Shown here one piece after another: positions 25,801 through 37,459 of a stretch of 64,000 nt of DNA. Source of the DNA: Asterias rubens. Its lineage: Eukaryota; Echinodermata; Asteroidea; Forcipulatida; Asteriidae. The stretch's first letter is position 1, and each line of letters begins with the position of its first letter. The notes beneath the pieces were generated by a model. It saw only the letters and a program-made list of their open reading frames with translations, searched no databases and was not told the DNA's origin. Made by a program: the position numbers and the translations under genes. The DNA lies in the NCBI RefSeq assembly GCF_902459465.1, contig NC_047081.1, positions 1,116,001 to 1,180,000 on the forward strand, read 5' to 3'.

Positions 25801-26401
25801 AAGTTTTGCTAAGCATCCATTTCAGCTTAGCACAAGCATGATAGACCAGCCTCCTGCCAATTTCTTTATCTTCTATTTGGTTCCACTCATTCTTAAAGGT
25901 TGTGATGTTATACAACAAGAATGTTACCCAGGTGAAAGTCTACGCCACACCCCTAAACCAGCAGAGCGTGGCGGGAAAAATGACGGAGCTGTCTGCTGAG
26001 TGGACAAGCGGAGGATGTCTCGATCATTCCCGGACTTTTCTCCCTCCTTACGGACAAGTAGAAGACATCCCGTCTGGTGAGAATAAAAACTTGCATTTTA
26101 TCAATCTTGAGAAATCACTCCTAGACAGTGAAGTTAATAATGAAAAGTGTCTTCGATCGACTAAGCTAAAATAGCCCTGGCCGATTTCCTACCTTCCGCC
26201 CAGGTACAGAAGTCTCCCAAATTCTGAAAAATTTATCCAATAAGTCAAATTTTACATAACAGATTATCCTGAATGTGTCTTTTTTCGTTGGTTTCTGTAG
26301 GTGTCAGCAAGCGCAGCCCTGAGCACGACCTGAGAGAAGCCATGTTGGAGCGTCATGGTAACTGGGAACGCAGATGGATTGTGGATCATCCCTTGATCTA
26401 A
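13852..26401 (+). CDS. Secreted protein with Hedgehog N-terminal-like domain, no Hint domain
   Basis: Nineteen exons join in phase into 940 residues: 13852-13909, 16542-16643, 17047-17210, 17676-17849, 18014-18176, 18638-18779, 19127-19255, 19697-19779, 20162-20356, 21289-21467, 21580-21712, 21958-22182, 22661-22798, 23294-23478, 24020-24128, 24531-24704, 25282-25472, 25899-26076, 26301-26401. Exon 1 is a signal peptide (MFVGVTLLAFVSLIVCSSAG). Residues ~270-415 align with Hedgehog-N: FKNEER (Hh FKDEEN), RCADRTMAVRL, WPGVKLLVIEAWDE (Hh WPGVKLRVTEGWDE), SLHYEGRA and DHIFVAVK (Hh AHIHCSVK). Of the zinc ligands only His367 remains; Lys374 and Phe408 replace Asp and His. Calcium ligands are partly kept (Glu282, Glu283, Glu345, Asp348). 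About 25 Cys-containing residues are inserted after FKNEER. Residues 20-267 and 416-940, Cys-rich in parts, match nothing I recognise. No Hint (CFP) junction and no membrane segment near the C-terminus were seen. The gene model is strong; function is unknown. Confidence 0.88.
14342..15150. repeat. Two TTAA-family MITEs in intron 1 of the Hedgehog-like gene
   Basis: Two copies lie in tandem, 14342-14640 (truncated) and 14757-15150. Both carry TTCTCACTTGG and GCGAGATAATAATGGG-like parts of the complete element at 20828-21213. The second ends TAGTGTCCACTGCCTTTAA. A different element with GGAGCAGTGCGCATTGCACG follows at 15136-15207 and recurs near the end of the window. The rest of intron 1 shows nothing coding. 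Confidence 0.7.
16303..16447. repeat. Palindromic MITE, full copy
   Basis: GGGAGACTTTGGGACACTAG at the left is mirrored by GCGTCCCAAAAGTCTCCC at the right. Nested inside are AGGTGGCAGCAGACTTACC and its complement, so most of the 145 bp can fold back. It lies in intron 1, just before exon 2 of the Hedgehog-like gene. Confidence 0.8.
17255..17497. repeat. MITE of the CCAATTTCATAGAGCTGC family, long inverted copy
   Basis: GGCCTAATTTCTTAGAGCTGC at the left and GCAGCTCTATGAAATTGGACC at the right form terminal inverted repeats about 240 bp apart. Inner inverted blocks GGTTACCAACCAAATT and its complement are also present. It is in intron 3 of the Hedgehog-like gene. Confidence 0.75.
18383..18460 (+). 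repeat. tRNA-like SINE fragment
   Basis: TAGCTCAGTTGTGAGCGCC resembles a tRNA A-box/D-arm, and TTGGTTCAAGACCTC a B box, about 38 bases apart. The acceptor stem does not pair, so it is read as SINE-derived. A related piece is at 16645-16725 on the minus strand. Confidence 0.45.
19268..19590. repeat. Imperfect tandem duplication, period about 153 bp
   Basis: AATTGTTTCTCTGCA recurs near 19269, 19422 and 19575 with matching text between (GGCCATGCTT, ATGTTGCATTGACCT). It lies in intron 7 of the Hedgehog-like gene and begins just after the exon 7 donor. Confidence 0.75.
19793..19845. repeat. GTTT microsatellite
   Basis: About 12 units of GTTT with two interruptions, directly after the exon 8 donor of the Hedgehog-like gene. 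Confidence 0.9.
20083..20150 (+). repeat. tRNA-like SINE fragment
   Basis: TCAGTTGGTAGAGCACCGGC matches the D-arm and A box of many tRNAs, and GTAGGTTCAAACCCAAAT follows as a B box about 25 bases on. The anticodon region is irregular and the ends do not pair. It sits just before exon 9 of the Hedgehog-like gene. Confidence 0.5.
20828..21213. repeat. Complete TTAA-flanked MITE (type copy)
   Basis: This is about 386 bp. Both ends read TTAA then AGGCAGTGGACACTATTGG (left) and the exact complement then TTAA (right), so terminal inverted repeats of over 20 bp sit inside a TTAA duplication, as in piggyBac-type elements. The interior has further inverted parts around ACCTCAGATTTAGAACTTGAGGT. No ORF of its own. 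Other copies: 960-1192, 14342-15150, 45617, 51168-51503 and 59742-60121. Confidence 0.85.
23555..23800. repeat. MITE followed by SINE fragment
   Basis: 23555-23695 is a CCAATTTCA-type MITE (TTGCTTAGCA parts, TTTTTGAAATTGTGCC end). 23697-23800 is the SINE seen complete on the minus strand at 61076-61292 (CAGCAGAGTGTGGATTTGAG, AAGCAAGACACTTAACCATT). Both are in intron 14 of the Hedgehog-like gene. Confidence 0.65.
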
Positions 26402-28446
26402 GCAAGACGGCGAGAGAATGAGACATGGTTGGAGTTCAACAAACATTTTTCTGATTTTCTGCTTAGCAAAAAGGAGCAGGATACCAGTCACAAATAGTAA
26501 ATATGACAGGGTAGTTTGGCTGGTAACCTTGTTCTGGTAAAGCAAAGTGTTGGTGAGCTTTACTACTTCTGCTTTAAGCAGCACCCTCTGTTGGGCCCGC
26601 TGATTGTAAACTTTAACCAGGGCCCAATTTCATAGAGCTGCTTAAGCACAAAAAGCAAGTAAGGCTACGAGCCGAAATGCTAAGTTACATATAAATATGT
26701 ACAATTTGTGACTGGTATCCTGTCATTTCTTCTTAGCCCTGGTCAAACTGTAGGGTTAGACCACACCTGAACTAATAAAACTATAACCAGGTTTAAAATC
26801 CTAGTTAGTACTAATAGTAACATGTATTATATTTCCCTATGGTATAGGAGGATTGCGCTCTTTCGTGCAGCTTTGTGTACAAGTACTCTTTTTTATTTTT
26901 TATCGCATTTTTTACTCAGATTGTTTACAAATTATTTTTGTAACTTTAAAAATATGTTTAACTTACTAAGAAGAGATTTGTAATATTTTATAGCTTCAAG
27001 CATGTTGTTTGTACTTTTTTTAACAGATTTATCGTTGTGACATGAGGTGTTTTTTACCAGCAATTCAGAGGTAACCAAAATCCACGGTTTTCAAAATTAA
27101 TACTTCAGTTTAAACACCAGAGGCACCTGTCCTAAAATAATGTTTATAAACCAATGTACATTTATAAGTTTAGTTTTCACACAAAAGTGGAAAACAGACA
27201 AATATAGCACCATTGAGTCAGCAAGTATTGGGCTTGGACACTGACGGCGCAAGTTTAAAAACAAAAAAAAAAACTGGAAAATTAGTTGTCTTTTAAACTT
27301 TTTATCTTAATGAGGTGTCTTTCTACATTATTTTCACATTTTAGCTGGCAATTTCCAAGAAGAATAGTCATTCACATATTGTTCTTACTGCTCGTTAGAC
27401 ATTTTTTTGAGAATAACTCCTGTGTTGCCAAAGTGGTCCTGTAGCATGCCCTTGTAGTTAGTTGGCTCCAAGTTGAAAAAAGAGCCTTGTGTGACAAGGC
27501 GTGAATTTCACAAAGAGTTAATATTGGTCTTATCTTGAGTTAGGACAAGTTCTCGTCCTAACTTAGGACGAGTTCTCGTCCTAACTTAGGACGAGCCATA
27601 GCCTATGTTTTTTGTATCTCCTAGGACTAGTCCTAAGTTAGGACTAGTCCTAACTCTTTGTGAAATCGACCTAAGGCCCTTTGACTTTTTTACCCAAGAT
27701 GGTAGAGGATTTTTTTGTGGAATGTCGGAATATTTGAAGACGAAGATGAGTGAATGGTGATGAAAGAAATACTTATTTGAAATTTTTTTTTTTTTAAACT
27801 TTGTTCTTTCTTGGCTTTTTAGTCACTACTATTGCTGCAGGCTGTTTTTAATATTACTTGTACTTTTTTATTACATGTTTGAAGAATTACTTACTCAAGA
27901 AATAAAAGTTGTGAGCTGGTTTTATTTTTAAAGCAAGTTTTTTGTGTGGTTTATTTTGTTAGTGTCATAATTGTCGGTGGTGTTCGAACGCCTAGACCAA
28001 ACCACCCGCTCTTTTCAGAGCCAACACTCCTACAAAAGATTTATACCCACAAGTTGACTATATAGTTTATTCTGATTTAGGCTTTGTGGTTACTATTGAA
28101 TGGAAAAGAAAATGCACTTTTTGCCAGCCAACCTTTTTGCCGCGACCCCCATACTGCCAAGCCTTTTCTCAGTAGTCGGGTTTTAAGTTTAGGTTTGCAA
28201 TTATAATGGGTGCATTCGTTTAGCTTGACCCAGGGAAGCTAAACGAACGCACCCAATATAGAGCAAAACACCCACACAATAAGACAAGGGAAGGACTATT
28301 TCTCTCTCATTGTAGTATTAAAAACTACACCACAAAAATAAGTTTCCTATTTTGTGGGCGGGGTTAAAAAGTTCCACTGGTTTCTGGTGATAGCGCCCTC
28401 TAGTGGTTTCGAACAGCCTGTCATCAGGTTTTCATTTTGGGACAAA
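26402..28446. other. 3' flank of the Hedgehog-like gene and spacer to DCTN4
   Basis: The region begins with a probable 3' UTR containing two MITE copies (26435-26590 and 26620-26735). AATAAA at 27901 is a candidate poly(A) signal about 1.5 kb after the stop. No exon is visible up to the DCTN4 start. Confidence 0.5.
27505..27675. repeat. Fold-back MITE with CACAAAGAGTTA ends
   Basis: ATTTCACAAAGAGTTA at the left pairs with AACTCTTTGTGAAAT at the right. The interior repeats CTCGTCCTAACTTAGGACGA, itself a palindrome. Copies at 43507-43636 and 57649-57777 have the same plan. Confidence 0.8.
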
Positions 28447-31400
28447 ATGGCGACGCTTTTGCAGTCGAACCGGCTGCAAATCGTATGTTCGTGTGGTCTT
28501 AGCTCCCCTATCATCAAACTTTACTTCTGCAAACACTGCTTGAAGTTAAGATGCGGTCGTTGTGTTTCACACGAGGTATGTATGACTGTGGATAATTTAT
28601 ATTTAGTGGGACTATTTGAGGTTACAAATTAATCTTAGTTACATTTGGATACGTGGTCTTTCTCATTTCCTGGGGGTTGAATTTATTTAACAATTTTTTT
28701 TAGGGACCATTCGTTTCTTAAAAAATGCGCTCAGACTTTGCTAACTTATTGATATTTTGGGATAATTTTGCCCTGTTATTTATCAAGAAAAATGTATCGA
28801 AAATTACATAGAAACAGAAACACTTTGTGGATTGATTAATTCAATAAACTGTTTCTGCATGATTTGACATTTGTGTTCTGTATAAAAAAAACTATAAATA
28901 AATGTAAATTATTGATTTTTTATTGATCAGTGTGTATAATATAACTTAATATTGAATGTCTACAACAACTTCTTCCATGAGTGTACAGTCCACCATCTGG
29001 TCTATTTTACTGTATATGTATGTCGGTCACTTCGTACTACGCCCAGGCCAGGCTGCCATTCTTCTGCTTTTTGGCGATGTTTTTCGAATTTCAAACTTTG
29101 AAAACTGCTCTTGTTATCAGAAAACAGAATCAAAAAGTAGTTTTTTTTTTTTTAATGGCCTGACATTCCTACCTTATCCGAGTCTTTCTCAATCAAAGGC
29201 TAAAAAAAAGTTCAGTTCAGACTTTTTAAAATGTCTGACTTTGGTACAGAGTGACTTGTGTACATAGCGGGAATGGCTCATTGTTATGATGGTATTGGTA
29301 TAAAATAAATATTTTGATTGTTTTTTTTTGTATTGCAGGTGGATTCCCACTACTGTCCCAATTGCTTGGAGAACATGCCATCAGCTGAGGCTAGGATCAA
29401 GAGAAATAGGTAGGAAGAAAAAACATACACCACTTTGCTTCAAAATCTATCATTACGTACATGTATATCCTGTACTCAAATTAGTAAAAAATGTCCCACG
29501 CCTTCTCCTAAAATTATGAAATTTGTTGCTCTATGGTTGATCATGAATATCCTATTTGAAACTTTGTGTCCATTGTGATTATACCACACACACCTACAGT
29601 TTTCTTTTACAAACTTCTCTCGCCAAAATTGGGCTTGATTTATGCTTTGTACACAGTGAGCTCGTTATTGTTCTGGAAAGTTCACTCTGCAAATTTTTGT
29701 TTTAATTCAATGAATTCCGCTAAGTGGCTCTTTGAAATTCTCCAATTTTGTTTACTCTTGACATTTCTCCTCGACCCCGCTCAGGTGCCCCAATTGTTTG
29801 GACTGCCCAAGCTGCAAGCACACTCTGTCCACACGGGCAACCAGCGTTGCTGCTCAAGACCCTAACGATAGCGCCAAGATAACAACCAAGAAGGTCTACT
29901 ACTTGGCATGTGGTTTCTGCCGCTGGACGTCTAGAGATGCCGGTATATCTGACAAGGAAGTTGGTAGGTTTTTTTACAAAGACAAGAGCTATAATCCCTA
30001 GTAAATTTTTTTTTGTTAACAAAGTTGGTCAGCTGGCTTCAGGATTAAAGATCCTTTTCCTGTTGATAAAGTAAAAGTAAAGTCTGTCCCAAGCCAATAT
30101 GGCTAATCAGGCCGGTGTATATATTCAGTTTCCTTGGCATTGAATGACTAAGAATATTTTTGGCCCTCACCTGTCCCTGTACCCATTTGTACTCCTGTGT
30201 GGAGAGAAGCAATTATGATAAAGTGCATTTGGATCAAGTTTGACATCAATTGTTTTTTGGTTTTATTTTGCAGCCAGTGGAGCTTGGAATGAGCCAGAGA
30301 ATGAAAACACTAAACGGGTAAGACAAAAATCATTTCTGAAAAGTTATATACCATTCTGAGAAGTATTTGGTTCATTTTTATCGCCCATTCTTATGGTACT
30401 CTATAATGTCTGGACTGTTCCATTATGGCAATTGGCTCCCAAAAGTGAACACTTTGTGCGCATGTCTTTTTAAAAAGGAGTGGTTTAAAGGGCGCTTGAA
30501 CATTGTTTAGCATGCTCCTGTCAAAATGCAAATGTTTTGTGGTGGTTCCCATAAAAACTTTTTCAGGTAAAGACGGTAGCCTTCACAGATTTTATTCCCC
30601 CTACCTGACTTCTGTCAACAGATCGGGGAGCTTCTGGAATTCTATCGGCAGATCGGAGGCCGTGAGAAGATTGAACGTGAGAAGAAGAAGTACACTCGCC
30701 GTCGAACGTACTTCCACATCCAAGAGAAGCTGTCCACACCGAGAGGTTCGGCTAGCAGACGCAGTAGTGGGCTTCTTACTGCATTGTCCAGTTTCACGTG
30801 AGTTCCTTCACTTGAAGCTTTTTCCTCTGCTTTTAAAGACTGCTGGTGGCAAGTCTTGGATGAACGGTCAAGCTCACTGGACTCAAGCTCTGGTGTTTCT
30901 GATCAGCAGAGTGTGGGTTCAAGTCAGGGCCGGACACTTGTGTCCTTTTAAGGACAAGACCCTTGACCAGTATGGCTTCGTCCTCAGGATGGGACGTAAA
31001 TCAGGATGGGACGTAAAGCTGTAGGTCCCTTGTGTTGTGTTTTGAATGTTAAAGTACTCAATGACACTTCTGGCAGTGGCTTCTGAATACGCCGCAGCAC
31101 CTTGTAAGCCATTATAACGTGCAACTTAATTGGTTTTTATAATTCATTGAAAATGGAACCAAAAAAATTAACTCTTTGTTACGCTCATAGGGGTGTGATA
31201 AAGTGCTGAATAAGAACCTTTTACTATGTTTTACATTTTGCATGATTTTACATCCCTACAGGTTGTTGAAGGAAGGAGAACAGGCAGAGGTCACCATCAA
31301 GGTCATTGAACCCCAGGAGGAAGTGGACCCCTTACCAGAAGATATATTTACCAAGCCAGTCATTCTGGAGAAAGGTGGGTCTTTTAGGTTGTTTTAATGG

Positions 31401-34280
31401 ACAATATGACTGGGCAATAATGGCCTGGCAATAATGACTGGAAAATCATGACTGGGCAAATATGATTAGGCAATGTTGACATTGCTACAATGATCTTGAC
31501 CAGGTGGTATTGACCTTGCTACAGTGACCTGACAATAATGACCAGCCAATAAAGACTTTGCAATAATGACCAACCAATAAAGACTTTGCATTAATGACCA
31601 GGCACAACAAGTCTATCTTCCAGACTAACTAATTGTGTTTTCTTCTTCAGTTCCAAGTATCCGTCAGCGTTTCTTGCAGCCAGAGATGTCGTCCTCTACC
31701 GTGGATGATCTGAACCCGCGGCACAAGCATCTACTCATCAAACGCTCCCAGAGATGCAGGGTGAGCTAGCTTGAGTCTTTATCCATCACAGGTTGTTGCC
31801 TAAGTTGTTAAATTTTGTGACAGTGTACTCCTTTGCTCCACATTTTTCCACTGGCTTCCAGTCTTCAAAATGAACTTATATGCATTCATGTGTTTTGGAA
31901 TGAACTGCTAGTGCTATCTCAAGTCAGATTGTAAGACATTGTTCAAAAATTTTGCAAGCGCTTAGAGACACACTTATTTGCAACCTTGTAATGTTCTTGT
32001 TTTTTTTTTAATGCTATATCACCCTTTTCACGTATTTTTCTATCTTGTGTACTAGGATTGGAAATGCACGTTGACAAACCTAGAAGACTGGTCATTGAAG
32101 AGTAGCCTGGGTTAAATTTGATGAGTATATTTTTGAAATATTTTCAGGATTGTGAGCACAACTTGAGCAAGCCAGAGTTCAATCCGTCTTCCATCAAGTT
32201 CAAGATTCAACTCATTGCCTTGTAAGTATTTGACGAACCCTTGTCCAAAACCCTGCTTTAGAAATTCATCTTGATAATAAATGTCGATACAAGAGATTTT
32301 TCTAAAAACCTTATACAATTTTGTGTCATTTAGGAGTAAAGTACTTTAGTTTTGAAATAAATGTCTTTAACCGTCTGACCATTAATGTCATCTTAGTGAT
32401 TTTGTGTGGTTTTGAGTGATAGTTAAACTATGATAGCCTGGAATTTATCATGTGGTGAGTGCATCTACTCAGTACACAGTCAACCCTCCTACTGTCTGAC
32501 CATTCAATATCATCCACTGTAGTTATGAATGATGGATAAACTATGCCAGCCTGCACTATGATACCATGTAGCACTGCACTATGATATCATGTGGTGAATG
32601 CATCTACACAGGACACAGTCAACCCTCCTACTGTCTGACCATTCAATATCGTCCATGTACCACTGCACTATGATATCATGTGGTGAATGCATCTACACAG
32701 GACACAGTCAACCCTCCTACTGTCTGACCATTCAATATCGTCCATGTAGCACTGCACTATGATATCATGTGGTGAATGCATCTACACAGGACACAGTCAA
32801 CCCTCCTACTGTCTGACCATTCAATATCGTCCATGTAGCACTGCACTATGATATCATGTGGTGAATGCATCTACACAGGACACAGTCAACCCTCCTACCG
32901 TCTGACCATTCAATATTATACACATTCAATACACAGTTCTTTACAAAGCTGTCTGACTGTTGTTTTAACCTCGTCGTTTCAGGCACCATATTCCGGACGT
33001 CCGTATCTTCCTGGTACCCAAGCTGAACTTACAACGGGAGAGTGTGGTAACCCTTATGATTACCAACCCGGTCCAAAATGCCACCAGAATCAAGATGGAG
33101 GCGCCGGAGAAAACGGACGAGGCAAATGACATCACCACGGCCAAGGTAAACATTAGAGACGGCGTTTGCAGACAAATATCAAAGAGGTGTACTTGTTGCA
33201 TATATTTATCTTAAGGAACATTGCAGAGTGGGTAAGAAAAAAACTTGTGGAAGATTCATTTACTTAAAGATAAATAGTTTTTATTTATTTATTTATTTAT
33301 TTATTTATTTGTTGTTTGCCTTTAGGTTGTTGTTCCAGATGAAGAGTTAATTCTGGCTGCCAAAGATGACACGACGGAATTCGATGATTCTTCAACAGAC
33401 AACAAAGATTATAACGATAAACCAGAGTAAGACTTTCCCTATTCTACACAACTATTATCTTTTGTATATTAACATAGTATCCCAATTTCTAAACACCAAA
33501 TAACATTTTGTTCATGTTATTTCTGTTGACATTTCTATTGACAAAAGTGGATTAAAAAAATGAACTGTTCTAGCGATGTCTGGATGTTCTGTGATTATAC
33601 TTGTCTCAAGAGGAATACACTCAGTCCATAAGGATGTAGGCATGGGTATCATCCACTAGGAGTCTTGCTGGTTTATCAGAATGCACTGCATTCTCTTCCT
33701 TATTTGCATTTATTTTCTACTCACTGTCATTTGTTGTTGGTAGCAAGCGATTTCTAAATCTGACTGACTTTTTTTCTTAGGTTTGTCCAGTTCCGTCAAG
33801 CTCATAAACTCGGAGTCCTGGTTAGGATCACTCCCTTGAAGGCTGTTGGAGATGTCATTGTAAGTTGGAGAATCTACAATTGAAATACTATTTGGTTTGA
33901 ACGGTACACGGATATGTGTAAAGCCATGTAAACTCAGTGCTTTCCCCGAGTCCTTTCAAAATGTTAATTCAAAAGGTACTCACGTTTTTGAGATATCCCC
34001 CAAAATCCGGAGAGAAATTTCCACGCGGGAAGACTAATCCCCAGTAGGAATACACAATCTAATTACCAATGGTGTCCAGCACCTTTAAAGGCAATATTCC
34101 TTAACTAATATACCTCCTTCTACCCTTCTTGATTGACAGGTGTCGTTCAATCTGAAGTATGACTACAAGAACGCCACGCCCTCCCTGCGCAGCACCACAG
34201 AGTCTCAGGGCGATAATGATATGGTGTGGTTGGAGCACCAAGTCACAATCCACCTTGGACCCCTGGCACAGAACCAGTAA
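28447..34280 (+). CDS. DCTN4: Dynactin subunit 4 (p62)
   Basis: This is a subunit of the pointed-end complex of dynactin, the cytoplasmic dynein activator that binds the Arp1 filament end. Twelve in-phase exons give 459 residues (human 460): 28447-28575, 29339-29409, 29785-29963, 30274-30317, 30622-30797, 31262-31374, 31651-31760, 32148-32221, 32983-33145, 33326-33426, 33781-33859 and 34140-34280. The N-terminal zinc-binding cysteines are present as CSCG, CKHC, CGRC, CPNC, CPSC and CGFC. The middle has [11 protein letters not shown]-like [20 protein letters not shown] and [18 protein letters not shown], near identical to vertebrate p62. The end reads [14 protein letters not shown], like human VELSLGPLLP. 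The ATG lies in AAAATGGCGACG, a YY1-like start context common in housekeeping genes. The gene looks intact. Confidence 0.95.
30850..30990 (+). repeat. SINE fragment
   Basis: GCTCTGGTGTTTCTGATCAG and CAGAGTGTGGGTTCAAGTC (B-box-like) match the SINE at 61076-61292 in the opposite orientation. It lies in intron 5 of DCTN4. Confidence 0.6.
31395..31605. repeat. Degenerate minisatellite, about 16-bp unit
   Basis: Variants of ATGACTGGGCAATA and ATGACCAGCCAATAAAG are repeated through intron 6 of DCTN4. Confidence 0.7.
32440..32935. repeat. 89-bp tandem repeat in DCTN4 intron 8
   Basis: CAACCCTCCTACTGTCTGAC begins at 32481, 32620, 32709, 32798 and 32887. The last four starts are exactly 89 bp apart; the first spacing is 139 bp. 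The units are almost identical, so the array is young. Confidence 0.9.
33270..33312. repeat. TTTA microsatellite
   Basis: About ten TTTA units run up to the acceptor region of DCTN4 exon 10, ending 14 bases before the exon. Confidence 0.85.
33593..33720. repeat. Partial SINE in DCTN4 intron 10
   Basis: GGATGTAGGCATGGGTATCA and TCCACTAGGAGTCTTGCTGG match the 3' part of the SINE at 61076-61292, in the same orientation. Confidence 0.6.
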
Positions 34281-35320
34281 CTTCCCTCAACCCCAGGTTA
34301 AGAAAGTATTGGTAGCCAGTAGTTTCCTCCTTCCCAGGGTAAGGCAATGTTGTTGTTTTTTTTCTTCTGCGAGAAGAAGTTGGTTTACTTATTTTTCCAC
34401 TCAAGTAACTGGCATGTCATAAAAAAGTCCTTTTGAGAAAATATTTTTTGGAGAGCCATCTAGGATAATAAAAACGCCTATTTATTATGAAGCGAATTTT
34501 ACAATAATGTACCAATGCATTTTTAAGTGAATTAGATCACACAAATTTGAATTCTTTTAATTTTTAAAGGCTAATGTTTAACACCTTCTCGGGTATTGTT
34601 TTGGGATTTTGTTTTATTTTTGAATCCATACATTCAATTTGCTCAATAGTTTTCATTTTTGTTTTATTAAATTTGATGGGAAGATTAGAGATAAGCATTT
34701 GTGTGCTGCTTGCACGGTTATTTATCCTGAACCAAAACTGTTCTAAAGGAGAGAATTTTGTTGTTGTAGCATCAACAATAATAATAATCATTAACCATTC
34801 TTATATAGCGCATAACACATAGAAATCAAACATGTCCCTAAGCGCTTCTGAGAAAAACACAACAGAATACAAAGACAAGACGTACTGGGTAACAAATAAA
34901 ATGGATGAATTAAATGATAAATAAGTGCGCCTTTAGTTTTGTCAAAATTAGTTTGCAAATTTTGTATTTTGGAAAGGGATGGACAAGGGTTTGTTCCTTT
35001 AATACATTTAATAAAAATAAAATCTGCTTGCATTTGATTTTAACAAAATATTCATATCAAAACCTTGTTTAAGGAGAAAGGTAAAATTAACTTAGTTTTA
35101 TCAAACATTTAGTATTTACAGATTTTTTTGAGGAATTTCATTGGAACGTTAGTCCTTGTTTAACACAAGAAAAAGTAAACTAAATGCATGTGTAAAATTG
35201 AATTGTAATTTGTTGATGTCAAATGAAGAAATTTTGGACTTTATTGCAAAATTGCAGCCTGTTCTTAAACATTGAATATAACAGACTTTGTGGAGCTTAA
35301 GTAGTTAGAATAATTCTTAA

Positions 35321-35685
35321 AGGCAGGGTCATAGATTGGTTTGTCACTATGGTGCTGATTTATTGGCAAAACTATAAGGAAAGATACAATACAATAGAAG
35401 TCACATGTGAAAGTTTCAGCTGAATACAGTGTCTACTTGCAGGTTGAGAAAACAGCAACAAGTATTCAAAGTATGTTCACTTGAACGTTAGTACCATCCA
35501 TGTTGAGCGAGGTGACAGCATGTATCAACTGCATCTGTCGTACACCTCTCAGGAACATGATTCAAATGTTTTGAGGTGAAAAATTATCAAAACCATATTA
35601 CTATGGAGGGTCTGGGATTCCATTCCACTCACCAGCTGTTCTTCTCACCTCGAGTACTAACCAATCTATGACCCTACCTGTAACA
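35321..35685. repeat. MITE with GGTCATAGATTGGTT ends
   Basis: AGGCAGGGTCATAGATTGGT at the left and CCAATCTATGACCCTACCT at the right are inverted repeats about 365 bp apart, with no ORF between. Internal text (GCTGATTTATTGGCAAAACT) recurs near 15907, so at least a fragment of the same family is in intron 1 of the Hedgehog-like gene. Confidence 0.75.
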
Positions 35686-37459
35686 CATGATACATCATTG
35701 GTTTTTAGAAGAGTAAATTTGTCAGTTATTTCAAACTGTACTTTCGATATAATCAGGTTTTTAACTTTAAAAAACACAAGACCACCGTACTTGTCTGGTC
35801 ATGATATAAGTTTGCTGGCCTGACACTATTGCCGTACACTACAGCCACTGGCCTGCGGCTTTCGGTTCAGTGTTAAAAACCAAGCCCTGTTTTTTTCTAA
35901 CTCCAAGTCAACATTTGAACATAATTTGTTTCAGTTCAAAATATAACACAGTGAGGTATTGTTTTCATATGAAAAAACACAAGACTAGGACTACACGAGA
36001 CCACCTTATTTGTCCTGTCATAAGCTTTTACTGGCCTAATACTAAAATCGCTGGCATCGGCCTTACAGTCCAATGTTAAATTCGAGTCCTTCGGACCCTT
36101 TTGATGGAATGACTGTATATTACTCTTTCAAAGACAAACGGTGTATCTTCCTTGTAAACAAATTGTGTTTATTGACAAACAAATTGTACATACAAACATG
36201 TTCTGTGTATATATAAATGTACCTATTTATGAGTTATGATAATGTGTCGTTGGGGAAAACATGTTATTTCTGGTATTGTTTGGAAAAGAAGACATTCTGA
36301 TTAGAACTAGCATGCAAGAGTGAAAAACCAAACACATTTTCCAGCATGTAAACACATTGACGCTAATTTTGGTTGTATCAAATAGAATCACTGTTTTCTT
36401 GGATATGACTTTATATCAGAAGGAAAAATTTTACAGGAAAAAATTGTTCTAGTATAAACACAATTTGGGTCTTTTGATTGGGGATAGAGGTGTTTTTTTT
36501 GTTGAGTGTAAATATATGTGTGCAATCAGAACTTGCCATTTAAAAGTATCATTATCAATTCCAAAATATGTAATTGATAATTAATATTGATCATCATTGG
36601 ACTAGTAATAATATTGGTTAATTTTGGTGAATAATAGATTTCTTGGACATGGGTTGTACTTGTGGTCTGATTAATATAAGCTTTGCAAAATCCAAAGTAT
36701 ATACTTGACATTTATTTAAGTAGCAGGTTAAAAATGTTTTGGGTTTTACGCATTCTTGGGAACAAAACAAACAAACAATATCACTGTAGTGTTATACTTG
36801 CATCTTTTTGATCATTGTGTATGTAATGAACGAAATGCGCTTGGTAAATAAAAATAAACATTAAAAAACACGGATTGCATGCAGCCCGTAAACAAAACCC
36901 AGTTTGTTTCTCTGTTTTGTTTGTATTCATCATCTTGTCCAATCTCTAAGGATAGCCTCATTGAATTTAGTTTGTAATGGGCCGAACTTTGTAAGAGTTT
37001 TGTAAACAATTATTTTCGTAAATTTATTCAGAAAACTGCCATTATATTACCGAAAGGGTCCAATGGCTTTAAGATAACAATATTCATTCCAGTCCTCTTG
37101 TGTTTGAGCTCCTGTCAAAATGAGATTTGTCTTTTTGAAACAGTTTTTGACAAGATGTGTCCATTAAAATCCCTAAGCTAAGGGATGCAAAGTGAGTCAT
37201 GAATGAACTTGGGAAAAACACAATATTGTACACTGTGCTTATCATTGACATTCTGGGTCAGCAAATCTCATTTTCTGACACAACTTAATTTACAGGAAAA
37301 CTTTCATTTAAGTCATTGCTCTTATAGCAGTAGTTATATTATTAATTATTAATATTTTCACAGGACTTGGGACATTGGTGTATGGGTAACAACCAAATTA
37401 ATATTCTTTATACTCGATGCAAATTTTACATCTATTATAGTAATTATATTATTTGCCTG

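Noticed and set aside
34564-34822. Overlapping hydrophobic ORFs on both strands
   Set aside because: AT-rich low-complexity sequence with mirrored ORFs; no coding signature.
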